This document shows positions 17,415 through 25,023 of a stretch of DNA of 64,000 nt, piece after piece (positions within the stretch are counted from its first letter, which is position 1; the number at the start of each line of letters is the position of its first letter). The DNA is from Mesorhizobium sp. (GTDB lineage: Bacteria; Pseudomonadota; Alphaproteobacteria; Rhizobiales; Rhizobiaceae). Both the position numbers and the translations under genes were made by a program. The stretch is taken from NCBI GenBank assembly GCA_004020645.1, contig SAQL01000010.1, positions 164,999 through 228,998 on the forward strand. Reading direction: 5' to 3'. The notes below the pieces were generated by a model. It had not been told where the DNA came from, made no database searches, and saw only the letters and a program-made list of their open reading frames with translations.

Positions 17415-18293
17415 GTGACGCTTCCCACCCCCTCTCGCTCCTCCTTGCTGATGGCGCCGGCGCTGGCCTGGCTCACCGCCTTGATGGTGGTGCCATGCGC
17501 GTTGGTGCTGGCGCTCGCCTTTTTCCGGCGCGGCATCTATGGCGGCATCGAATACACCTTCACGCTGGAGAATTTCGGGCTGGTCTTCGATCCGCTCTAT
17601 GCCGGCATCTTCCTCAATTCGGCGCGCATCGCCGGCACGGCAACCCTGATCGCCGTGGTGATCGGCTATGCCGCCGCCTATGCGATCGCGGCGGCACCGC
17701 GCCAGATGCAGCCGGTGTTCCTGTTCTTCGCCGTATTGCCGTTCTGGTCCAACTACCTGATCCGCACCTATGCCTGGATCGTGCTGCTCAACCGTGAAGG
17801 CCTGATCACCCAACTCTTGCGCTGGTTTGGCTACACTGGCGAGCCGCCATCGATGCTCTATACCGAAGGCGCCGTCATCGCCGGTCTGGTCTACAATTAC
17901 CTGCCCTTCGTGATCCTGGCCTGCTACGCGCCGCTGTCGCGGCTCAATCCGGAGCTCGCCGAGGCATCGCGCGATCTTGGCGCTTCGGCCATGACCACAT
18001 TTCGCCGGGTCATCCTGCCGCTGACGGTGCCGGGTATCGCCGCCGGGGCGGTCTTCGTCTTCGTGCTGTCGATCGGCAATTTCGTAACGCCCGCACTGCT
18101 CGGCGGCGGCCGTTTCCAGATGATCGGCAATCTCGTCTACGACCAGTTCCTAACCGCCAATGACTGGCCGTTCGGCGCAGCACTGGCGATGGCGCTGATC
18201 GCCATCATGCTGCTGGTGCTGACGGCGCAGGCCTTGGCAGCCGATCGTGCCGCCGGCCGTATCGCCGAAGCGAAAGGAGGCGCCGATGGCTGA
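17415..18293 (+). CDS. Polyamine-type ABC importer, permease (PotB/PotH-like)
   Basis: A 292-residue permease with six membrane segments and the EAA-type loop EASRDLGASAMTTFRRVILPLTVPG at about 178-202 (landmark EASRDLGAS) that docks to the ATPase. GTG at 17415 is the probable start, with AGAGGGGGG upstream that belongs to the preceding repeat; ATG at 17451 is an alternative. It overlaps the next permease by 8 bp. Confidence 0.88.
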   Translation: MTLPTPSRSSLLMAPALAWLTALMVVPCALVLALAFFRRGIYGGIEYTFTLENFGLVFDPLYAGIFLNSARIAGTATLIAVVIGYAAAYAIAAAPRQMQPVFLFFAVLPFWSNYLIRTYAWIVLLNREGLITQLLRWFGYTGEPPSMLYTEGAVIAGLVYNYLPFVILACYAPLSRLNPELAEASRDLGASAMTTFRRVILPLTVPGIAAGAVFVFVLSIGNFVTPALLGGGRFQMIGNLVYDQFLTANDWPFGAALAMALIAIMLLVLTAQALAADRAAGRIAEAKGGADG

Positions 18294-19080
18294 GCGCTCC
18301 CCCGCCACACGGCGCACGCTCTGGGTCATGCTTTCGCTGGTCTTCGCCTTCCTCTACATTCCGATCGCCGTGCTGGTGGCGCTGTCTTTCAATCAAGGCG
18401 GACTGCCGACCGTCTGGTCGGGCTTTTCGCTGAAATGGTATGCCTCGCTTGCCGGAAACGCCGCGATCCTTTCAGCCGCCCTCAACACGCTGATCGTGGC
18501 GCTGGTCTCGACCGCCATCGCCACGCTGCTCGGCACGCTGCTGGCGATCGGCGTCGAAATACGCCGGCAATATGGGAGCGGCCTCGAGGCGCTGATCTTT
18601 GCGCCGATGATCATTCCCGACATCGTGCTGGCGATCGCGCTGCTCAGCTTCTTCTCTTTGCTCGATTTCACCCTGGGCCTCCACACCATCATCCTCGCCC
18701 ATGTCGTCTTCAACCTCGCCTTCGTCTGTTCGGTGGTGCGCGCGCGGCTGAAGAGCTTCGACTGGTCGATCGTCGAGGCCTCCGCCGATCTCGGCGCTTC
18801 CGCGCTCACCACCTTCAGGCGGGTGACATTGCCGGTCATCCTGCCGGCGGTCGTCGCCGGTGCGCTGCTCGCCTTCACGCTTTCGGTCGACGAGTTCATC
18901 ATCGCGTTCTTCACCGCCGGCGCCGGCCGCGCTTCGACCACGCTGCCGATGCAGATCTATTCGATGATCCGCTTCGGCATCACCCCGGAGATCAATGCCT
19001 TGGCGACCATCGTCATGGCGGTCAGCATCACCGCGCTGACCCTGTCGCAGCGGCTCAACCGCGGGGTGATCGGCCAATGA
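18286..19080 (+). CDS. Polyamine-type ABC importer, permease (PotC/PotI-like)
   Basis: A 264-residue permease with six membrane segments and the coupling loop EASADLGASALTTFRRV. The ATG at 18286 has a strong AAAGGAGG upstream and overlaps the preceding gene; an earlier in-frame ATG at 18247 lacks this. Its stop overlaps the ATPase start (ATGA). With the product of 17415 it would form the translocation channel. Confidence 0.89.
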   Translation: MAERSPATRRTLWVMLSLVFAFLYIPIAVLVALSFNQGGLPTVWSGFSLKWYASLAGNAAILSAALNTLIVALVSTAIATLLGTLLAIGVEIRRQYGSGLEALIFAPMIIPDIVLAIALLSFFSLLDFTLGLHTIILAHVVFNLAFVCSVVRARLKSFDWSIVEASADLGASALTTFRRVTLPVILPAVVAGALLAFTLSVDEFIIAFFTAGAGRASTTLPMQIYSMIRFGITPEINALATIVMAVSITALTLSQRLNRGVIGQ

Positions 19081-20150
19081 GCGCAGCCCGCACGCTGCTG
19101 GCAATCGACAAGGTCTCGAAGAATTTCGGCCGGGTCACGGCCGTGGACGGCATATCGCTCGATATCCGCGAGAACGAGTTCTTCGCCTTGCTTGGACCTT
19201 CGGGCTGCGGCAAGACCACGCTGCTTCGCATGCTGGCCGGCTTCGAGACGCCCAATCACGGGCGCATCCTGCTCGACGGCCGCGACATCGCTAAGACACC
19301 GCCCAACAAGCGGCCGGTCAATCTGATGTTCCAGTCCTATGCGCTGTTTCCGCATATGAGCGTCAGGGCCAATGTCTCCTACGGCCTCGAAATGGAACGT
19401 TTGCCGGCAAATCAAATCCGCTCCCGCGTCGACGCCATCCTGGCGACGACCGAGCTCATTCCTTTCGCCGACCGCAAGCCGGAGCAATTGTCGGGCGGCC
19501 AGAAACAGCGCGTCGCGCTTGCCCGGGCGTTGGTCAAGCGGCCCCGGCTGCTGCTGCTCGACGAGCCGCTCGGCGCGCTCGACAAGAAATTGCGCGGCGC
19601 CATGCAGCTGGAGCTGAAGCGCCTGCAGAACGAGGTCGGCATCACCTTCGTCATCGTCACCCATGACCAGGAGGAATCGCTTGTCATGGCCGACCGCATG
19701 GCCGTGCTCAGGGACGGCAAACTACTGCAATGCGACACGCCGCATGCGGTCTACGAGCATCCGGCCGACCGTTTCGTCGCCGACTTCATCGGCGTCATGA
19801 ATTTCGTGCCCGGTAAAGCCGCCGCCGACGGGGTGATGGCGGCCAACGGCGCGCGGATCGCCGGAACGGTTCCCGCAACACTTTCGCCCGGAGCAGCGGC
19901 GGTCGCTTCGGTGCGGCCCGAACGCATCCGGCTTTTCCCGTCGCCAGAGACAGCCAACCGGATCGCCGGCACCGTCGAGGCGCTCGCCTATCACGGGCTC
20001 GACCTGCAGCTGCATGTCCGCACCGCTCTGTCGCCAAAGCTGTTCCTGGTGCGCGTCACCGCCGACGCCGCGGACCGGCGCCCGGTCTCGTCAGGCGATG
20101 CGGTCGAACTCGGCTGGGATGCCGCCGACGTCAGAATTTTCGCAGATTGA
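19077..20150 (+). CDS. Polyamine-type ABC importer, ATPase (PotA-like)
   Basis: A 357-residue ATPase. Walker A is GPSGCGKTT, Q-loop FQSYALFPHM, signature LSGGQKQRVALARAL, Walker B LLLLDEPLGALD, switch His in VTHDQEE. A C-terminal TOBE-type domain (VRPERIRLF) completes the PotA/MalK-like architecture. The ATG at 19077 overlaps the preceding stop; a longer in-frame reading back to 18435 runs through the permease gene and is not real. The glycosyltransferase follows after 16 bp. Confidence 0.92.
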   Translation: MSAARTLLAIDKVSKNFGRVTAVDGISLDIRENEFFALLGPSGCGKTTLLRMLAGFETPNHGRILLDGRDIAKTPPNKRPVNLMFQSYALFPHMSVRANVSYGLEMERLPANQIRSRVDAILATTELIPFADRKPEQLSGGQKQRVALARALVKRPRLLLLDEPLGALDKKLRGAMQLELKRLQNEVGITFVIVTHDQEESLVMADRMAVLRDGKLLQCDTPHAVYEHPADRFVADFIGVMNFVPGKAAADGVMAANGARIAGTVPATLSPGAAAVASVRPERIRLFPSPETANRIAGTVEALAYHGLDLQLHVRTALSPKLFLVRVTADAADRRPVSSGDAVELGWDAADVRIFAD

Positions 20151-20166
20151 TCGAAGGAGAACTTTC

Positions 20167-21441
20167 ATGGCGCAGAAGACGATCGCGTTTTTTCCAGAAG
20201 CGGCCTACGGCCCGGCGCTCAATTCCGTCGGCATCGCCCAGGCGGTCGAGGCGCGCGGCCACAGAGCGGTGTTCCTGTCGGACCCCGGCTTCGTCGACGT
20301 CTACAAGGGCTACGGCTTCGAGGCTCATCCGGTGAACCTGTCCGAGCCGATGCCGCCGGAGCAGATGGCCAAGTTCTGGGAAGACTTTATCAACGGCCAT
20401 ATCCCGAACTTCCGCAAATCGCCCTACGACCAGGTCGACAATTACGTGAAGGACTGCTGGACGGCGATCGTCGACAGCGCCAAATGGGCTGAGAAGGATC
20501 TGCCTGGCGTGCTTGCGACGATCAAGCCCGATGTCATCTGCGTCGACAACGTCATCCTGTTCCCGGCGATCAAGCAGTATGGCAAGCCGTGGGTGCGCGT
20601 CATCTCCTGCTCGGAAAACGAGATCGAGGACGAGGACATCCCGCCACATCTGTCCGGCTGCGGCGAGAACGACCACGCCTGCCATCAGCGCTATCGCGAC
20701 CATTTTAACGCGGTCATCAAGCCGATCCACGACGACTTCAACGCGTTTTTGATTGCTCACGACGAGGCGCCGTATCCGATCGGCCAGTTCTTTGAGGCCT
20801 CGCCCTACCTCAACCTGCTGCTCTATCCCGAGGCGGCAAAGTTCAAGCGCCGCCATCCGCTCGACCCGGCAAAGTTCCAGTATCTTGAAGGTTGCGTGCG
20901 GCAGGAGAAGCCCTACACCGTGCCGACCTTCGCGAAAAACAATGACGGGCCGCTGCTCTATGTTTCCTTCGGCAGCCTTGGCGCCGGCGATGTCGACCTG
21001 CTGAAGCGCATCATCGCGACGCTGGGCAAGACGCGCTACCGGGCGCTGGTCAATGTCGGCGGCTACAAGGACCAGTACGCGCAGGTGCCCGAAAACGTCA
21101 TCGTCGAGAGCTGGTTCCCGCAACCTTCGGTCATCCCGCAAGTCGACGCGGTAATCCACCATGGCGGCAACAACTCGTTCACCGAGTGTCTCTACTTCGG
21201 CAAGCCGGCGATCATCATGCCCTACGTCTGGGACGGCCACGACAACGCGACGCGGGTCGAGGAGACCGGTCACGGCTTCGGCATGCCGCGCTACGACTGG
21301 ACCGACGCCGAGCTGATCGCCAGGATCGAAACCTGCCTGACCGACCCGGCAATCAAGGCCAAGCTGGCGAAGACGTCGGCGCAGATGCAGGCGCAAAACG
21401 GCCCGGAGAAGGCAGCGGGGCTGCTGGAGAAGTTACTGTGA
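20167..21441 (+). CDS. UGT-like glycosyltransferase (GT-B fold), rightward copy
   Basis: A 424-residue GT1-type enzyme, full-length paralogue of the protein at 13666. It begins KTIAFFPEAAYGPALNSVGI. The donor domain has HHGGNNSFTECLYFG and MPYVWDGHDNATRVEE. AAGGAGAA precedes ATG 20167; earlier in-frame starts run into the ATPase gene. It is embedded in the rightward operon between importer ATPase and cupins. The two copies are encoded on opposite arms, so they could act on different acceptors, act sequentially, or form a heteromer. Role inferred: sugar transfer to the imported amine or a derivative. Confidence 0.83.
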   Translation: MAQKTIAFFPEAAYGPALNSVGIAQAVEARGHRAVFLSDPGFVDVYKGYGFEAHPVNLSEPMPPEQMAKFWEDFINGHIPNFRKSPYDQVDNYVKDCWTAIVDSAKWAEKDLPGVLATIKPDVICVDNVILFPAIKQYGKPWVRVISCSENEIEDEDIPPHLSGCGENDHACHQRYRDHFNAVIKPIHDDFNAFLIAHDEAPYPIGQFFEASPYLNLLLYPEAAKFKRRHPLDPAKFQYLEGCVRQEKPYTVPTFAKNNDGPLLYVSFGSLGAGDVDLLKRIIATLGKTRYRALVNVGGYKDQYAQVPENVIVESWFPQPSVIPQVDAVIHHGGNNSFTECLYFGKPAIIMPYVWDGHDNATRVEETGHGFGMPRYDWTDAELIARIETCLTDPAIKAKLAKTSAQMQAQNGPEKAAGLLEKLL

Positions 21442-21459
21442 CCGGGCGGATGGGTATGG

Positions 21460-21641
21460 CGTTCCTTCGCGCCCCCTTCTGTCCTGCCGGACATCTCCCC
21501 CACTTGGGGGGAGATTGGCCGTCATCACTGATTTCGCCAATCACAAATGTCGCAAGAAGAGTGCCGTCGCCGGAGCTGCCAATCTCCCCCCTCGTGGGGG
21601 AGATGTCCGGCAGGACAGAGGGGGGCGCCGTAGAGCGAAGG
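21460..21641. repeat. Intergenic inverted repeat, copy 2
   Basis: Ends are GTTCCTTCGCGCCCCCTTC plus TGTCCTGCCGGACATCTCCC on the left and the matching inverted GGGAGATGTCCGGCAGGACA plus GAGGGGGGCGCC on the right. The arms are about 40 bp. It separates the glycosyltransferase from the cupin genes. Confidence 0.78.
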
Positions 21642-21679
21642 CCTCTGGAAAATGAGCGCCGCACCAGCGGAGCACCCGC

Positions 21680-22030
21680 ATGACCTCCTCTGTGCCACAT
21701 CTCCACCAGGCCTCGACCCGCACCGACCTCGTCGACTGGGGCGCACAGCCGGATACGCTGGAAGGCGCTTCGCACTCCACCGGCAGGCTCGTCCACAAGG
21801 GGCCGAACAACCAGCCGGAATCCGGCATCTGGGTCTGCACGCCCGGCCGCTGGCGGCTGGCGATCCCGCGCGACGAATTGTGCCATTTCGTTGCCGGCCG
21901 CGCGACCTACCGATCGGACGACGGCGAGGTGATAGAAGTCTCCGCCGCCACGGTGGTCATGTTCCCGGCCGGCTGGGCGGGCGAATGCACCGTCCACGAG
22001 ACCATCCGCAACATTTACATGCTGGCCTGA
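21680..22030 (+). CDS. Cupin_3-type small protein, copy 1
   Basis: A 116-residue single-domain cupin of the DUF861/Cupin_3 type, paralogous to the next gene. Shared landmarks are TDLVDWG, GIWVCTPGRW, DELCHFVAGRATY and TVHETIRN. The first cupin motif reads WRLAIPRDE, so the histidines present in copy 2 (WHCHVTRDE) are missing; the later His in VHET is retained. Metal binding is therefore doubtful. Possible role: small-molecule binding, or a non-catalytic partner of copy 2. It follows the repeat and precedes copy 2 by 24 bp. Confidence 0.8.
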   Translation: MTSSVPHLHQASTRTDLVDWGAQPDTLEGASHSTGRLVHKGPNNQPESGIWVCTPGRWRLAIPRDELCHFVAGRATYRSDDGEVIEVSAATVVMFPAGWAGECTVHETIRNIYMLA

Positions 22031-22054
22031 AGCCAGCCACTGGAGCTTCACGAC

Positions 22055-22399
22055 ATGCCGACACCGATCATGACATCGCCGCTCGCCCTCACCGACCTCG
22101 TTGACTGGGGCGTCATCCCCACCATGATCGAGGGAGAATCCCGCACCTCCGGCAAGCTGCTGCACAAGGGACCTGAGGGCCGCTCCGAATGTGGGCTGTG
22201 GGTCTGCACGCCGGGCAAATGGCACTGCCACGTCACCCGCGACGAGTTCTGCCATTTCCTCGAGGGCCGCTGCACCTATGTCCACGAATCCGGCGAGGTG
22301 ATCGACATCGAACCGGACACCGCAGCGTTCTTTCCGCAGGACTGGAAAGGCGTCTGCACCGTCCACGAGACCATCAAGAAGGTCTACATGATCCGCTGA
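22055..22399 (+). CDS. Cupin_3-type small protein, copy 2
   Basis: A 114-residue cupin. The first motif WHCHVTRDEFCHFLEG fits the H-x-H-x(4)-E-x(6)-G cupin metal-site pattern; a second-motif His is in TVHET. It could be a metal-dependent isomerase, hydrolase or dioxygenase, or a ligand-binding protein; sequence does not decide. Start at 22055 or the in-frame ATG at 22070. It sits 19 bp before the aldehyde dehydrogenase gene, in the same operon. Confidence 0.82.
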   Translation: MPTPIMTSPLALTDLVDWGVIPTMIEGESRTSGKLLHKGPEGRSECGLWVCTPGKWHCHVTRDEFCHFLEGRCTYVHESGEVIDIEPDTAAFFPQDWKGVCTVHETIKKVYMIR

Positions 22400-22418
22400 G
22401 CGGGCCTAAGAGGATTCC

Positions 22419-23927
22419 ATGGACCTTTCACCTGACCGGCCGACCTTCTTCGTCAATCCGGACTATCGGCCGATGACCGGTGCGGCAAAACCGGTGATCG
22501 ATCCGGCGACGCTGGAGACCGTCGGCGCGATCACCGCAGCCAGCGATGGCGAGGTCGACGCCGTGCTCACCGCGGCGGCCAAGGCGCAGGCGGCGTGGAA
22601 AAAGCTCGATGCCAAGAGCCGTGCCAAGCATCTGCATGCTGTCGCCAACGCTGTCGAGGCGGCCGATTTTACACGTTGCGCCGAGCTGATGGTGCGCGAG
22701 ATGGGCAAGCCCTATCCGGAAGCAATCGGCGAGATCGCCAACTGTGCACCGATCTTCCGCTACTACGCCGAAATGGCGCGTGACGACGCCGGCAAGATTG
22801 CCGGCACGACGCAGACCGGTTCCTTCCAGTATGCACGCTACGAGCCTTACGGCACGTCGGTGCACATCATGCCCTACAACTTTCCGATCCTGTTGATGTG
22901 CTGGACCGTCGCCGCCTCGCTCGCCGCCGGCAATGCCTGCGTCATCAAGCCGGCCGAGGCGACGACACTGTCGACGCTGGATTACATGACCGTGTTCCGC
23001 TCACTGCCGGAGGGCCTGGTTTCCTGCCTGCCGGGTGGTGCGGCTACCGCGCAGGCGCTGATCGCTTCGGACCGCACGCATGCGGTCGCCTTCACCGGCT
23101 CGGTCGCCGCCGGCAGGGCTGTAGCCGTCGCTTGCGCCGAACGCATGAAGCCTTGCGTTATCGAGGCCGGCGGCAGCGATCCGCTGATCATCAGCCAACA
23201 CGCCCCGCTGGAGGTGGCGGCGGCCGGCAGCGTCACCGCCGCTTTCCATCTTACGGGCCAGGTCTGCACCTCGGCCGAACGGTTCTTTGTCGTCGATGCC
23301 GTTCACGACCGTTTTGTCGAGCTGTTTGCCGAGAAGACACGTGCGCTGCGCATCGGCAACGGGCTGGACAAGACCGAGATCGGACCGCTGGTCAGCGAGG
23401 CGGCGCGGGCGAAAGTCATGCGGCTGGTCGATGATGCGATCCGCAGCGGCGCCAAGGCGGTCACCGGCGGGCGCATTCCACCGGCGCATAATGTCGGCTG
23501 GTTCTACGAGCCGACGATCCTGGCCGGCGTCACGCCTGATATGGCGATCGTGCGCGAAGAGTGTTTCGGGCCGGTCGCCGCGATCTGCCGGGTCAAGGAT
23601 TTTGATGAGGCGATAGCGCTTGCCAATGATAGCCCGTTCGGGCTCGGCGCCTCGGTCTTCACCACCGATCTCGCCGAAGCGCATGAGGCTGCGGAGCGGC
23701 TTGAGGCCGGCATGGTCTGGATCAACAATCCGCTGATCGACAATGACGCGCTGCCGTTCGGTGGCTGGAAGGCGTCGGGCCTCGGCCGCGAGCTTGGGCG
23801 CCAAGGGCTGGATGCCTTCCGCCGCTCGAAGATGGTGATCATCGACCACAAGCCAGCGATCCAGGGCTGGTGGTATCCTTATCCCGACAGCTGGTTCCGT
23901 GAGGCCGGCGGCCGCAAGCACGTGTGA
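22419..23927 (+). CDS. NAD(P)-dependent aldehyde dehydrogenase
   Basis: A 502-residue ALDH-superfamily enzyme. Landmarks are MPYNFPILL, the nucleotide motif FTGSVAAGR, catalytic Glu in IEAGGSDPL, and catalytic Cys in FHLTGQVCTSAERFF. The C-terminal EECFGPVAAI and LPFGGWKASGLGRE are typical of the succinate-semialdehyde / gamma-aminobutyraldehyde dehydrogenase branch (GabD/PuuC-like). It would oxidise the aldehyde released by the FAD oxidoreductase at 10972. Last gene of the rightward operon. Confidence 0.9.
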   Translation: MDLSPDRPTFFVNPDYRPMTGAAKPVIDPATLETVGAITAASDGEVDAVLTAAAKAQAAWKKLDAKSRAKHLHAVANAVEAADFTRCAELMVREMGKPYPEAIGEIANCAPIFRYYAEMARDDAGKIAGTTQTGSFQYARYEPYGTSVHIMPYNFPILLMCWTVAASLAAGNACVIKPAEATTLSTLDYMTVFRSLPEGLVSCLPGGAATAQALIASDRTHAVAFTGSVAAGRAVAVACAERMKPCVIEAGGSDPLIISQHAPLEVAAAGSVTAAFHLTGQVCTSAERFFVVDAVHDRFVELFAEKTRALRIGNGLDKTEIGPLVSEAARAKVMRLVDDAIRSGAKAVTGGRIPPAHNVGWFYEPTILAGVTPDMAIVREECFGPVAAICRVKDFDEAIALANDSPFGLGASVFTTDLAEAHEAAERLEAGMVWINNPLIDNDALPFGGWKASGLGRELGRQGLDAFRRSKMVIIDHKPAIQGWWYPYPDSWFREAGGRKHV

Positions 23928-23947
23928 GGTTACACGGAAGGAGCGTG

Positions 23948-24072
23948 GTCAGCGCCGCTCTTCATTGATCGTCGGATAGAGCGTGATCTCGTGGTCGCCG
24001 ATCGCGCGGCGCGATGCCCTTCTCTGCGGCCTTGTCAAGGATCAGCGCTCCAACATCGGGGGTGACGCCACT
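23948..24072 (-). pseudogene. Possible decayed C-terminal coding remnant
   Basis: Directly after the sugar permease stop, minus-strand reading gives TPDVGALILDKAAEKGIAP and then, in another frame, AIGDHEITLYPTINEERR before a stop. Both halves look protein-like but need a frameshift to join, and there is no start codon. This could be the end of a lost operon gene, or chance. I cannot identify the family. Confidence 0.3.
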
Positions 24073-25020
24073 TCAGCGCAACGCCTTCTGGCCGCCCGCG
24101 GCGGTGATGACGCCGACGATGATCAGTCCGGTCAGCAGCAGCCGGACGCCGGCGCTGACGCCGAACGTGTTGAGCATGGTCAAGAGCAGCACCAGGAACA
24201 GGGCCGCGCCCCAGACACCCGGCACATTGGCCTTGCCGCCGGCCACCGACGTGCCGCCGATGACGACCACGGCGATCGAGGCCAGCAGATACTCATTGCC
24301 GATATCGACATTGGCGCCGCGGAAATAGCCGGCGAGCAGCGCCCCGTCGAGGCCGCCGAGCGCGCCCGACAGCGTGTAAGTGAGGAAGCGGATGCGGCCC
24401 ACATTGACGCCGGCCAACCACGCGGCGCGGATGTTCTGGCCGATCGCCAGCACCGAGCGACCATAGATCATGCGCTGCAGTGCGATCGCAGCGCCGATGG
24501 TGAACAGCACGGTGAGGATCGCCAGTACCGGAATGCCCAGAATCTGCCGGTTGGTGAAATCGGCGAAGCCTGGCGGCGGCTTGATCTGCAAGCCGCGTCC
24601 GTAGCTGATGTCGATCGACTGGATGATGAAGCTAGCCGACAATGTGGCGATGATCGGCGGAATGCGCAGCGCCCAGATCAAGAGATAATTGGCGGCGCCG
24701 ATCGCCATGCCGCAGGCCAGCGCCGCCAGCAGCCCGACCGCGATCATCTGGTCATTGCCGTCCATCACCTTCATGGCGACGGCGCTGGCGAGGCCGATAT
24801 TGGCCGGCAGCGACAGGTCGACATTGCCGGGCCCGAGCGTGATCACGAACATCTGGCCGACACCGACGATGACAGTGAAGACGGCGAGCGAAAGTGCTGC
24901 CGTGATCATGCCGCCGCCGCCATAGCCGCCGGTGAAGGCGACCGTCGCCAGCCACACCAGCAGCGCGCCGATGAAGGACCAGATCCAGGGTTTGGCGAGC
25001 AGCAATCGCAACGACGCCAT
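24073..25020 (-). CDS. Ribose-type sugar ABC importer, permease 2
   Basis: A 315-residue permease of the RbsC (BPD_transp_2) family with about nine hydrophobic segments. Landmarks: VGQMFVITLGPGNVDLSLPANI and the GQNIRAAWLAGVNVGRI loop (key residues around 200). It lies 3 bp after the stop of the other permease, so translation is coupled. Last intact gene of the unit reading 28538 to 24073. Substrate is probably a monosaccharide by family. Confidence 0.87.
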   Translation of the reverse strand: MASLRLLLAKPWIWSFIGALLVWLATVAFTGGYGGGGMITAALSLAVFTVIVGVGQMFVITLGPGNVDLSLPANIGLASAVAMKVMDGNDQMIAVGLLAALACGMAIGAANYLLIWALRIPPIIATLSASFIIQSIDISYGRGLQIKPPPGFADFTNRQILGIPVLAILTVLFTIGAAIALQRMIYGRSVLAIGQNIRAAWLAGVNVGRIRFLTYTLSGALGGLDGALLAGYFRGANVDIGNEYLLASIAVVVIGGTSVAGGKANVPGVWGAALFLVLLLTMLNTFGVSAGVRLLLTGLIIVGVITAAGGQKALR

Positions 25021-25023
25021 CGC

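Noticed and set aside
18435..19076. N-terminal extension of the PotA-like ATPase through the upstream permease
   Set aside because: The stretch is Arg/His-rich shadow of the permease; the ATPase homology begins at ATG 19077, which overlaps the permease stop.
20131..21396. A 421-codon open frame antisense to the second glycosyltransferase
   Set aside because: Shadow of a clear UGT-like gene that has a good Shine-Dalgarno.
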